DNA of 64,000 nt from positions 2,666,001 through 2,730,000 of the forward strand of contig OX337228.1 of the NCBI GenBank assembly GCA_946965045.2, in the 5' to 3' direction. A program made the translations under genes and the position numbers. Shown here piece by piece: positions 10,471 to 21,068 of this stretch. Each line of letters opens with the position of its first letter. Position 1 is the first letter of the stretch. Below the pieces are notes generated by a model. It saw only the letters and a program-made list of their open reading frames with translations, was not told the DNA's origin and did not search any database. The stretch comes from Epithemia pelagica (lineage: Eukaryota > Bacillariophyta > Bacillariophyceae > Surirellales > Surirellaceae).

Positions 10471-10687
10471 TTCAACGGTATCCTTGCGCTTCCTTAGTAC
10501 CCAAAAGTTTTAGTATACAATTTTTCTAAGTGAAGGGTGGGGGAGGATGGGGGACATGATTCGAAAAGGCGCGGTCTTTTGGATTTGTTTTGCGAATGCG
10601 TAAGGACGGCTTTAGGCACAATTTCCAAAACCAAATCCGGCCCGGCCCCGCACGGATTGGTTTTGTTGAGCTAAAGGATTGGCCTTA

Positions 10688-11259
10688 TGGGGTTGGCGAT
10701 GATCGATCTGATGCCAAAAAGTGAGAAGGGACAAACAAATCGTGTTCTCCCCGAGTCCCGAGCTTTCATCGTGTGGGGATCTTTACACTGTCCAGCAGGA
10801 AATCCGCGACTGATTCTATCATGATAGATGATAACAGGAAGTAACCTAACTCCCTCCTACCCAAAATATTATGGAATAAGGCTACCAAATACCATATAAT
10901 GAAGCACAGTTGCAATCCAAAATAGGACGATACAACAACAGGTTCAAAGGTTCGACTTAGTGTTCTTACAAACGGTTCTAAATTTGACGGTACTCAAAGG
11001 TTAACGCCGAGCTCGATCGGACTGTAATGTTCTTTGTTCGCATGTGCAGGAGCATAACGTGGCATTGTCATGCCCATCCTATAATGGTGAAACGTGGAAT
11101 CAAACGAGATTTGAGCCAGTGTGGAACCTCGTTCAAATGGTGCAGTTCATTTTTCTTGACATTTGTGTCGTGCTCTGCTACACCACATCCATGGTATTCC
11201 CATAAAATGGAGGAAAATGGGTTTGGTTCCTCCTGTCTGATTCGATTGTTTTCACTTCG
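10688..11259. other. Non-coding stretch between the MITE and a membrane-protein gene
   Basis: I find no gene, tRNA-like fold or clear repeat. It probably contains the 3' UTR of the minus-strand gene that ends at 11260. Confidence 0.35.
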
Positions 11260-11709
11260 TCATACGCTCATGAGTTGTCCTGACTTGTGTCCGTAGCTGT
11301 GCGGTGGAGTTGAGGAATGTTCTTGTAGCAGCAAGTCACCTTCATCCTGCTCGTCGTCATTCATGTTTCGTCTTTGACGAGCATTGCTATTGTTGTTATT
11401 CCGAGCAATTAATTGGTCTGTCTCGTGATGACTGTTCATCACGTAGCTGCTTCGTCCAGGACTGTCCAACAAATCCTCTTGTTCGGTTCCTCCTCCATGG
11501 TGCTTGGAGTGCGACGGTAAATTGGATGGACCTTGTCCCGAAGACGATTGGAGTCGTTGCATACGTCTTTCTCGTTGACGTTCCATGGCTCTTTTGGCTC
11601 GATAATAGTTGCCAATGCACAACACCAAAATGAATCCAGTCAAGAAACCACCCAAGACGGCCGCCACAATGGTTTCCGTCAGAGATCGACCACGACTTGT
11701 ATACGTCAT
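11260..11709 (-). CDS. Small single-pass membrane protein of unknown function
   Basis: This frame of 149 aa starts at the ATG at 11709; the frame is open upstream only with a GTG. One strong hydrophobic segment at about residues 12-35 (TIVAAVLGGFLTGFILVLCI) is followed by a basic stretch (YYRAKRAMERQRERRMQR). This suggests a membrane anchor with a positively charged cytosolic side. The C-terminal 100 residues are polar, Ser/His/Asn-rich and probably disordered. No family is recognised. It is divergent from the Acl4-like gene, with 289 bp between the starts. Confidence 0.6.
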   Translation of the reverse strand: MTYTSRGRSLTETIVAAVLGGFLTGFILVLCIGNYYRAKRAMERQRERRMQRLQSSSGQGPSNLPSHSKHHGGGTEQEDLLDSPGRSSYVMNSHHETDQLIARNNNNSNARQRRNMNDDEQDEGDLLLQEHSSTPPHSYGHKSGQLMSV

Positions 11710-11998
11710 CCTGGTGTCTGAACGCCACACGTCAAAGTAGGACTTGAGCTGGGTCTCAGTTGACTTCCTTTATACCCTTATGCTCTCATTTACAGGAGGA
11801 GCACCGCAATGACCACCAGGAGAGCGACGAAGTTGGATTTGGATGGGGGCAACTCAAACAATGACAAAACGAGAAAGCTATCGTCTCCCGCGGGAAAGGA
11901 TGGGTAGATGAACTGACGGAAACGCGACTAAATGGAATGGACCTCATCAGAACCATTCAACCCATCCATTCCATCTTCTTTCGAATGGTAAGACGACC

Positions 11999-13441
11999 AT
12001 GCCACGGACAAAGACCTTGTCATCCACAAAGAAAAAGAGAGATGGGGGGAGAAGGAAATCTGGGAGGAACGACGCCCTCGAAGGTCGATCCCAACAGTAT
12101 ACTGCAAAACAACTCTATGAAGCGGCAGAACATGCCATGACGGCGGAAGACGCACATAAAGCCATCACGCTTTATGATGCTGCACTGAATGTACCAATGG
12201 ACAGAGCTGACATGGATGCGGCGATATTGCTGGAGAAACGTGCTGAAGCAAAGGTGTCAATCAGTGATCCGGATGGTGCCAGAAATGATTTTCAACGTGC
12301 ACTTGAACTGTTTCGCGAGCAACAACCTTCAACACAAAACACTGCGGAAAACTCATCCGATCCCATTGTGTTAGAACGGATGGCAGCTCTTCTCATGTAC
12401 ATGGGACAACTCAGCGGTGGAATGGAAGCTATTCAGTCTTACAGAGAAGGAATCGCATTGTTAGAAAGGAGTCTTTCCATTCGAGAACAGCAACAATCGC
12501 AACAGACATCTGGTACCGACTCTCTCTCCGTAACGCGGAAACAATTGGCAGCAGCATGCTGCAGTGCTGCAGAACTTTATCTGACTGATTTGTGCTACGA
12601 AGACAATGCAGAAGAGGAGTGCGAAACTTTAGTACAGCGCGCCCTAGGTATCAACGGCTCTCCGGATCAACCAAAATCTCTAGATGCTCTACAAACAGCT
12701 GCAAGTCTGCGTTTGTCTCAATGTCGCGGGATGGAGGCCGTCGTGTATATCCAACAGTGCTTTGCCCAAATTCAACCGTCGTGTGAAGCATTGTGCCGAT
12801 TGGTTGGCATTCGGAGTAGCAAAGAACAGAGACCACAACAGAAAGGTGTTGGCAACAATCCGCTACCACCACATGCCATGGAATTATCCGAACAGGAATT
12901 GGAACAACAAGAAACAATGCCTGGCTTTGAGTTTCGGTGTCAAACAGCAAAACTCTTGCTTGAATGCTCAGCCGTTGTTAAAGGTCAAGACAGTCCAAGC
13001 AGTCCATCCGACCACCCCGCGGAGACTTCGGTTGCTGCGTCCATATCAGCACGTGATTGTGCGGAAGCTGCAGTGACGGTTCTAGGGAGCTTGTTGGCAG
13101 AGAATGATACGGTCATTGAATTGTGGTACTTGATGGGAGACGCCTTCGCCTCCATGGGAGACGATGAGGCTGATATGGCACGTTATTACTATGAAAATAC
13201 AATGAGAATGTTGCAACACGTACAGCAAGAGTTGCAGCAACAACAGGAGGAACAGCCAAACATTGTGGCGGGCTCCGAGGACGACGATGAAGAGCAGGAA
13301 GAGATGCTCCTCACACAATTGGACGAAATCGAGTGCCAGCTAGAGGATGTGCAACAGAAACTAAGCCAACTCCCATCCTCATCTTCCACACCAAAGGTAG
13401 CCACCGCACGTGACATTGAACCCATGGAAGAAGATTCCTAA
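11999..13441 (+). CDS. TPR protein resembling ribosomal-protein chaperone Acl4
   Basis: This is a single-exon frame of 480 aa starting at the ATG at 11999. The N terminus is Lys/Arg-rich (residues 1-25), followed by TPR-like helices (QLYEAAEHAMTAEDAHKAITLYDAAL; AILLEKRAEAKVSISDPDGARNDFQRALELF). The motif ELYLTDLCYEDNAEEECETL and the segment ALQTAASLRLSQCR resemble the yeast Acl4 family, which holds newly made ribosomal protein L4 (uL4) before assembly. The acidic C terminus (GSEDDDEEQEEMLLTQLDEIECQLEDVQQKL) also fits that family. The TPR assignment is solid; the Acl4 assignment rests on recalled motif resemblance. Confidence 0.7.
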   Translation: MPRTKTLSSTKKKRDGGRRKSGRNDALEGRSQQYTAKQLYEAAEHAMTAEDAHKAITLYDAALNVPMDRADMDAAILLEKRAEAKVSISDPDGARNDFQRALELFREQQPSTQNTAENSSDPIVLERMAALLMYMGQLSGGMEAIQSYREGIALLERSLSIREQQQSQQTSGTDSLSVTRKQLAAACCSAAELYLTDLCYEDNAEEECETLVQRALGINGSPDQPKSLDALQTAASLRLSQCRGMEAVVYIQQCFAQIQPSCEALCRLVGIRSSKEQRPQQKGVGNNPLPPHAMELSEQELEQQETMPGFEFRCQTAKLLLECSAVVKGQDSPSSPSDHPAETSVAASISARDCAEAAVTVLGSLLAENDTVIELWYLMGDAFASMGDDEADMARYYYENTMRMLQHVQQELQQQQEEQPNIVAGSEDDDEEQEEMLLTQLDEIECQLEDVQQKLSQLPSSSSTPKVATARDIEPMEEDS

Positions 13442-13534
13442 GTGTAACCAGAAATGCAGCACTTGTGAAGTAAGTTTTGACCTTCCTACTTCGATCTAAG
13501 CCATTAGAGACGACTTGAAGTCTCTCTCCACTAG

Positions 13535-16500
13535 TTAAAAGTAGGCATCGATGGAACGCACTTTGGTCATGCGGCGGACGGCAGCGGCAGTTTCGGCATC
13601 AAGGCTGGGTCCGTCAATGTACAAAGTGGTGTCGATCATGGTCACCTTGTATTTCTTCGGCGGGATACCATACAAGTTTCGGCCGCTAGGGTTATGGTAA
13701 TTCACATCAATAGAAGCAAAGAGCTTGAAAGAGACAACATAGTTGCCCTCCTCGTCCATAGTGGGATCCACAATACCTTCAGAATCATAGAAAAGCCAGC
13801 TTGGCAAAGCAGGCATCAACGTCATTTGAAGCTTTCCGTTGTCATCCAAAGTGAAAAGTTCAGGACCGATGAACATAAGTTTCCACATGTCCATGAATTC
13901 AGCTGTCGATCCACTCAAGCGAGGTAAGAATCCTTCTCCGACAATGGCCGGGTCAGGGAAGGCCGAAGAGGCAATAAAAGAAGAGCACTCCATCAAAGAA
14001 CGTCCATAGATATCCGGGTCCATGAAAGGCAAGATACCACCATCATCTTTCATTTCCGAGAAGAATTGGTCGTACAATTTACCTCGGATTAACTGCAAAT
14101 AGTACTTGTATGACATATGCATCCAAATACTCTGGTTTTCCAACCAACCAGGAGCGAAAGCGATTTGTCGACCCATATCAAAAGTTTGTCCCTCCAAACT
14201 GTCGGACAAGAAGTACATGTTCAAGACTTTGTCTCGGAGACCTGATTCCTTGACCCGATTGTATACGTCCAACATCTTCTCCTTGTCGTCCTGGATTATC
14301 TTCATGTACCGGACAGGGCCCTCGAGGAATAACGGGAACTTTTTAACCTTCATGGACAAGGCATTCACACAAGGCAAACCTACGGGGTTCTTGTTTTTGT
14401 TCTTTTCCCATTTGGTGATTTCGAAGGCGAAAAAAGTTGCGGGAATTCCAGATGTTCCGTCATCGTTGTGACCAAAGGTGGCGATCTTGAAACTTCGTTC
14501 AATACCTAGTTCGATTTGCTCCAACCATCGATCAACCATGGTCACAACTTCATCGGCCTCCAGAGTTGTGGTGTTACCCGAGAAATAGTATTCAACGTCG
14601 TTGCGGTAGTTCTCTCTTGCCGCCGCTACAACGTCCCAATATTCAAACATTGGCTTGGGCACATCATTTTCAAAGTCCTCAACCGACGGCTCTGCCAAGT
14701 TAGCATCCAACAACGTATCCAAGGCTTCGTTGACGGTTGTCAGCATCTTGTTCAGTTCCGCAGGGATCACCACAGGCCGTTTGTAAGTACTAACAACCTT
14801 CTTGACGTACTTAAGGAGAAGAAGGAGTTCATACGTTTCAGGCATACCCGAACCAACCATTCCTGGGAGACCGTTCATACTGTCCAGCCATCCTGGACGA
14901 CCACCCTCGTATTCAATTCCACAGCCCCAGGCATCGCGCATGGCAAACTTGATACTTCCAAGTAGGAACAATTTCGCAATTGCCGAAGACATGAAAGGCT
15001 TTCCTTCAAGAGTCCGTTGCCAACTTGCCTCAATGCTATCCAATAGCCCGGTATTTTGGTCACGGAAGGCTTCTTGCTCGTCTGCCTTCTGTTCATCGTA
15101 GTAAGTGGCATCCAACTGTTGTACGTGGTGGCCTTTTCCATCATACGTCAAGGTCAACACATACTTCTTACTGCGCGGCTTGACAGTCGCAGTAGAGAAG
15201 AAGTATCGCAAGGGTTTGTCATACATAAGGGCCTCTTCTCCATCTGGGAAAACGGCCAAGTAAGCTTCAATAAGATCAATGTAATAGTCCCTGGAAAATT
15301 ATGGTCAATCGAAATGGTGAGATGGAGGACAAATCCAACAAGCGAAAACGGTGGAACAATGGTTTCACGTACCAGTGATCCGCCCAATACCCTTGTCCAT
15401 ACACAGCCATGGCACGATCTTCAGCATTGGCAACAATGGTGTTAATAAAGACTTCTTTGGTGACACTTCTTTGAATCTCTAATTCTTCGCACAATTCAAA
15501 CAACTGTCCAGGTCGGAAAGGTCCTCCATTCAACACATTCTGCAACACTTCGGCACTCTTGGCGTCATTGGTAACTGCCTTGACGACCTTTTCGGTTTTG
15601 GCAGGATCCGCGAATCGAAAGACGACAGCTTCGACAGTAAGGGGCTCGTAGGCATCAGCTTGGATATAAGACAAAAACATTTGAATATCGAACGAACCCA
15701 TGCGAGGATAGAACGTAACGTCGTTACGACGATTCTGCGCAATATCACGATAATTACCAGGACCCTGAGAATAGTACGTAGGATCGATCTTGAAAACATT
15801 GTAATCACGTTCCAAGTCACCGTGAATACGAGAGAAGGAATGATACACCTTGACTTCAGGATCTTCGTCGTAGGTAGTATCATCGTTCACATTGCCCATA
15901 ATCGTCGGATATCCTCCACGCAAACCATTGTCCAAAAACATTTGCTTCACGGTTCCATCGAACAAGGGGTTCACGGTAGTAGTGTCCACACCTAGCGTCA
16001 ATTCATTTGCCAAGGAGCGAGCCCGTTCGAATTTCGTAGCAATGTATCCGGGCGTCGTCAAATGCGATGCCAATCGGGAAACTTCAGAAATGTGCTTCGC
16101 ACGTCCATACACGGTTGCAATCGTGATATTTTCACCTGGTTTCAAAGTTACACCGGTTAAAGCAGAGAAAGCGCTGGATGTCTTGGCCCATCCAAACTGA
16201 TCATTGGACAAGATTTCTTCGACACTGCTAGCCATCAATCCACGAGGCATGTTGAACGAAGTGTCCTTTCCAAACACCTTGGAGGTATCGTAAACGATAG
16301 GAAGCAAGGGAGCTTGTTCCACAAGATCTTCAACGAAACTGAGGCAGTAGTGTCCAGCTTCTTCAATCTTGATTTGGGCCGAATCAGAGGTCTCGGTAGA
16401 GAGCTTGAAGAATGGCTTGGTCAAATCACCCTTTTCTTCAAAGTAAACTCCCATCCATCCTTCCAAGGTACGTCCCATACTCTTGAGGCCCCAATCCAAA

Positions 16501-17417
16501 GCTCCACCATAAGGTTCCATACGAGCCAAACCATCCAAGGCTTCAAAGGTCAAATCGGTATCACCCAAGTTGGAAAAAGTGGTGCGTCGCACCAAACTGG
16601 CAAAATCTTCTTCGGGCAAGACAAAGTACTGAACATTGGTTCCAAATTGGTTGGTTCCATCAATTTCTTGGATTTCCAGTTCATTGGTTCCCACGTACAA
16701 GATGCGCTTGGGCTTGGAATCATTGATCCCTGGCGTATCGTCTGCCATGTTGCGAGAGGTGGCAGAGCCAAAGGGTTCAATCTCGAACGAGGTTGCACCC
16801 ATGCCAGCCGCTGCACCTCCGCGAGTACCACGAACAAAGGTACGAAAGCCCAGAAAGGGAGTCACTTGGTAGGCCTTGTTCGCCGGATTGAACTCCAAAA
16901 TGGGGTAGTCCTTGGAATCCTCACCAAAGGTGGCAATGGCCTGGCCTCGATTGACGTAAAAGGCCCACACAGGCTTTCCAAAATACCCAGCAACACCAGG
17001 CAAGAAGGAAGAGAACGTAGACTTGGCATCAAAGTCTTCCAAGACATAGCGCTCTGAACAAGGAAAGGGTGTAAAAAGACCAAATGTTAGCTGCATTCAT
17101 ACTCTTTCTGACAGCAAGCATCTCTGCTCTTTGCGAATAGATTATGAAAAAGCAAATGAAAGTTTACACGTACTCAAGTTGTCAAAGAGAGCCAATGATC
17201 CATCCTCACGAACTTTCACAGGAGACGAATCTTTCATGTGTTTGTAAATGACTTCTTCATTGTCCGGAGGACCGATCAAGGAAATGGCGACACCCACTGC
17301 AAGCAGAAACACAGCTGCAACGGACCACTTGAGACAGGACTTGTGACGATTGGTCACATCGTCAATTGTCTGGTACTGGGCACCCGCACCAGCGCCAGAC
17401 CCTTTTTGATACGACAT
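13535..17417 (-). CDS. Membrane-anchored GH94-like (cellobiose phosphorylase-like) protein
   Basis: Three exons: 17417-17174, 17053-15373 and 15290-13535, giving 1,226 aa with all phases closing. Donors are GTACGT. The protein starts with a short cytosolic tail and one signal anchor at about residues 32-51 (WSVAAVFLLAVGVAISLIG), so most of it lies in the lumen or outside. The rest resembles large bacterial GH94-type proteins: AFYVNRGQAIATFGE, EFNPANKAYQVTPFLGFRTF, SRIHGDLERDYNVFKI, NYRDIAQNRRNDV and, across the second intron, GYWADHWDYYIDLIEAYLA. GH94 enzymes split beta-glucosides with phosphate. Substrate and activity cannot be read here, and I did not identify the catalytic Asp. It is divergent from histone H2A.Z. 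Confidence 0.7.
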
Positions 17418-17993
17418 GGTTTTTCTCACTTGTCGAAGCCAAGGTTTCCAAAAACTCCCTGTATCTTTCTTCGTTCGAAGCTTTCCTCTTTCCGCCTAAA
17501 GATAGGATCAAATACCTGAGGAGATGTCCAATCTATCGACAAAAAGCTGTGGCCAGAGAGCTGGGAAAGGGAATGGAAGATCTTTTTGTGTGGGATGGAT
17601 GGAGGCGAAGGTTTGCACTTGCCAGCAACGAGATTCTCAAAGATCCTTGCAGATCCTTTGTTCTCTGTGCAGATTCCCTGTTCCGCGTTCCCCCAATGAG
17701 CACGGTCGACGGAAAGACGAGAAGACAGATGTCGCAAGCTGTCGTTCATATGTCGCATACAATGTCCGTCGAATTTCTGGGAAGCGAACACCTCCACATC
17801 CACAGCTTATTGTAGCACGCATGACGCGCTTTTCCACTGATGGTTGTCGTTCTGGCGCGATCGGTTTGAACACGTTTCAAAGCATGGCGCGGGAACGCCA
17901 GCCCGTCCACATGGAGGTTATTGTGCGTGTGTTTTGTGGGGTCAACAGCGCAACAACAACATCCGCGGTTTGGGTTTTTTGTCGTGCGGCACC
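17418..17993. promoter_or_regulatory. Divergent promoter region of GH94-like gene and H2A.Z
   Basis: A 576-bp region lies between the two start codons. I see no further gene; open frames here lack family features. It must hold both promoters and 5' UTRs. Confidence 0.4.
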
Positions 17994-18709
17994 ATGGTAA
18001 GACATTCCGTTGCGTGTGTAGGGGCGACTTTTGGGATCTCGACCTAGAGACCATGATTATTGAATCTACCGACGTCCAAATAGTCAAGCTTCGCAACTGA
18101 ATACGTTCATTGAAATCATGATTCCTACAATGCTCCGTTGAATGGGTTTTGCATCTCCTCTTCACGACACAATTGCTGTTGGAGTTGTTTTGTCCTTCCT
18201 GCGTTTCCACAAGCAAACATTTAGGATGAATATTCTTACGGTATTTCTTCAATTTTTGTGTCTCTCTTAACCAGTCTGGAAAAGGTGGCAAAGGCGGTAA
18301 AGGAGGCAAGGGTGGCAAAGCCCCCACTTCTAAGAAAGCACCCACAAGTCGATCTTCCAAAGCTGGTTTGCAATTTCCAGTCGGTCGTGTACATCGTTTT
18401 CTCAAGAACAGTGTACACCAAGGTCATCGTGTAGGTGCAACTGCTGCGGTCTACACTTCGGCTATTCTGGAGTACTTGACAGCAGAGGTACTCGAGTTGG
18501 CCGGCAATGCCTGTAAAGATTTGAAAGTCAAGCGTATTACACCCCGGCATTTGCAATTGGCCATTCGCGGAGATGAAGAATTGGATGCTTTGATCAAGGC
18601 CACCATTGCAGGTGGAGGTGTGATTCCCCATATCCACAAGTCGCTTATTAACAAGTCATCCGGGAAAAGCGCGGGGGGTGGAAAAGGAGGTGGTAAAGCC
18701 AAGTTCTAA
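17994..18709 (+). CDS. H2A.Z: Histone H2A.Z variant
   Basis: Two exons: 17994-17996, which is only the ATG, and 18275-18709, giving 145 aa. The intron (17997-18274, 278 bp) starts GTAAGA and ends CCAG. The histone fold ([15 protein letters not shown] to [27 protein letters not shown]) has H2A.Z hallmarks: [23 protein letters not shown], an extended acidic patch, and [12 protein letters not shown]. The N terminus has four GKGGK-type repeats, likely Lys acetylation sites, and the C-terminal tail is Gly/Lys-rich. H2A.Z replaces H2A at promoters and affects transcription. The start is set by the splice model: without exon 1 the frame has no upstream ATG. Confidence 0.93.
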
Positions 18710-19195
18710 CAGGTGTGCTCCACACACCATTTGCCCAGTGGCTTTGCAAGACGCTTATTACCGCACCCATTCCATTTGTGTTTCTCGTCGTTGTCTTTCA
18801 TATGCCAGTTGGTTTTTGTTAGGACTTTTTCTGTGTCGTGACGGCGGCTGACCCTGTCTATTCGTACTACTTGAGAGAAAGGGAAAATACGGCGCTTGGG
18901 GGCGTCTGTTGGGAACATGTTGATTGAGGGCAGCGCCTGGAATATTAATACCACACCAATAGCTTACAAATAAAGTATAGTTGACTTTCTCGGGTACGTG
19001 CACGTTGGAATCGTCATAACTTGGTAGTTAACGCAGATACAAACTCTTGGTCCCATGGACTCAGAAAGTGGATCATACCAACTCTTCAATAGAGAAGAAT
19101 ACTCCGACTTGATCATAACTCAGAAGAAAACAAGAAATGCGTGTAATTCCCGAAGGGCAGGTTTCCATAGTCTTTTAGTCATTATGCTTGTCCAT
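18710..19195. other. Convergent intergenic region after H2A.Z
   Basis: About 490 bp lie between the stop codons of H2A.Z (plus strand) and the coiled-coil gene (minus strand). I see nothing beyond likely 3' UTRs. Confidence 0.35.
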
Positions 19196-20735
19196 CTACT
19201 TTGTGGGTGTAAGAATTCGAAGTTCCTCCTGGGCGGAGGCAATCTTCTGTTCAATGGTGATGATCTTTGATTCTGGAGCATCGCGAACGATCAAATCCCC
19301 CTTTTGCTCCACAAGATTGGCAATCTTCACCTTGAGCGCTTCAACCTTCTTTTTCTTTTCCTGCGCGGCCTTTTTGGCGGCCTCCTCGGCCTTCGCCTTG
19401 GCTTCTGTCTCAGATGCCACCTGTCTCTTGCGCTCGGCATCTGCCCTACGTTTAGCTTTCTCCTTGTCCTCACGGTCCTTTTTGGCCTTTTCTTCCGATT
19501 TCTTCTTCGCAATGGCTTCCTTTCTCTTGGCAACGGCTGCCGCCTTTTTCGCAGCCTGCTGACGTTCCTTGTTCTGCTTTATTCGGAGCTCTTTTTCCTT
19601 CTCAGCTTCTTTTCGAAGTTTCTCCTGTCTCCTCTTCTCCTTGGCTTTGTCAGAAGCAGCTTTTTTCTTGGCCGCTTCCGCTTCTTTTCGAATCTGTTCT
19701 TTGCGTTCCCGTGTTTGGATTTCTTTCAGCGTCTTTTCCCGTTCCAAGTACTCTTTGTAGCCCTTTTCGTACTTGGTAATGTCTTTCTTGTACTGTTCTT
19801 TGAGCTTTTGAGTTGATTTGATAGAAAGATTAAGAGAATCAACTTTAGCCCGATTGAGTCCCTCAGTCTTTTTGGCTTCCCGCAATAGTTCTTGAGCATC
19901 CGACAGCTGTTCTTTGGCCTTGGCTTGATAATATCAACAAAGAAAAAACCACAAGAACATAAGGATTAGAGGGTGCAACGTTTTGAGAAAGCAATCGACA
20001 GAACTTCCAACATGAATTGACCGAAAACCACCACAACTCTTCATTTTACATACCGACTTTGTCCTTTTGTGGCACAATAACTTCTCGATCTCCCGTCTTT
20101 TTGAGTGACGACAATTTGGCCACTTCGGAATCCACCGTCTTGATTAGCTTTTCAGCCGTTTGCTCGGCCTTGACTGACTTTTGCGAGCTCGTTCCCAATT
20201 CAGTTTTGGCCTTTTCGACCTCTTGCGTCAATTGAGTCAGCTTTTTAGTTGCCGTCTGTAAAGATTCACGAGCATCGTCCAACCTTCGTTTTTCTGCCGG
20301 AAGAACAGGCGCTGGAGCCGGTGCTGGGGCAGGTTTCGACTTGGCCGGAGCGGCAGGAGTTGCAGCTGTGACCGTCGTGGGAGCAGGAGCAGGCGCTGCA
20401 AACGCCGACTCGGGAGTTGACGACAAGGTCAAAAGTGGGGGCGCCATCCAGAGTAAACCAACCAAGGCAGAGGCGGCGATTTGTCGCTGTACTTGGACCA
20501 TGGGATTGGGGGAGCCGACTTCTTTGGGACATTTTTCATCGTCCTCTTGCCAAGCACCACGCTTGTTCTCGTCGTCAGGCGAAAGAGAACCCCAAGCAAT
20601 GGTTGTTGGATGAGAAAGACCAAAGACTTTACGGCCACTTTTCACATCATGAAGACGTGAATTGGACACGTAACTCTGAATTGCATCCGGGAGAAGAGAC
20701 GCGAGAATGACCACTGCAACGCCACCAGTCCTCAT
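19196..20735 (-). CDS. Coiled-coil protein with probable thylakoid-lumen targeting
   Basis: Two exons: 20735-20054 and 19923-19196, with a 130-bp intron (GTATGT donor, AAG acceptor), giving 469 aa. The N terminus looks like a signal peptide (residues 1-20). A second hydrophobic segment follows at about residues 85-112, ending in SAFAAPAPAP, which fits a lumen-targeting cleavage site behind a plastid presequence. A Pro/Ala-rich stretch leads into a very long Lys/Glu/Ala-rich helix (about residues 150-440) with heptad character (KEAEAAKKKAASDKAKEKRR). I know no function for it; a structural or scaffolding role is inference. The lysine-rich helix may also mislead homology searches through composition. 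Confidence 0.7.
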
Positions 20736-21068
20736 CGTCGTGAAGATTAAAGATACTTCGAGGGCAAACAGAACGATCTGAATCTAAAGGATATATGAAA
20801 CTGAAACAAACACAACTCCGTCTGTCAAGAGGTCATCCATTAGATTCATTCATACGTCCGACTAATCAGACATCCGAAAAGGATATTGCGAGCAAATCAA
20901 AATTCAACATGAAATCTGTATGGAACAAGATCGAATGTTCGACGGTGGTGAGAAGCTATCACTTTAGTAGAGCAGCTAGCTAGAGAGGAAATCCCGAAAT
21001 CCCACACCGACCAACGAGGGTCCATTTTCACAACCTGACAAGAGAACGAAGACTTCGTTGTTGCTACA
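20736..21068. promoter_or_regulatory. Divergent promoter between coiled-coil gene and PRP31
   Basis: These 333 bp between divergent start codons hold both promoters. No further gene or repeat is seen. Confidence 0.35.

Larger units (their letters stand above)
10201..10687. mobile_element. MITE-like element with about 32-bp terminal inverted repeats
   Basis: The left end (10201-10232) and the right end (10654-10687, read in reverse) share a terminal repeat starting GGCCAATCCTTTAGCTC, then an AAAACCAA tract. Subterminal copies of the AAAACCAAATCC motif recur inside, near 10570-10600 and 10624-10638. The latter can pair with 10653-10665. The element is about 487 bp, has no coding frame and holds a perfect 24-bp palindrome, three tandem 20-bp units and one TGACGTCA (10267-10274). 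A clear target-site duplication cannot be fixed; a TA target would fit both ends. Confidence 0.6.
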
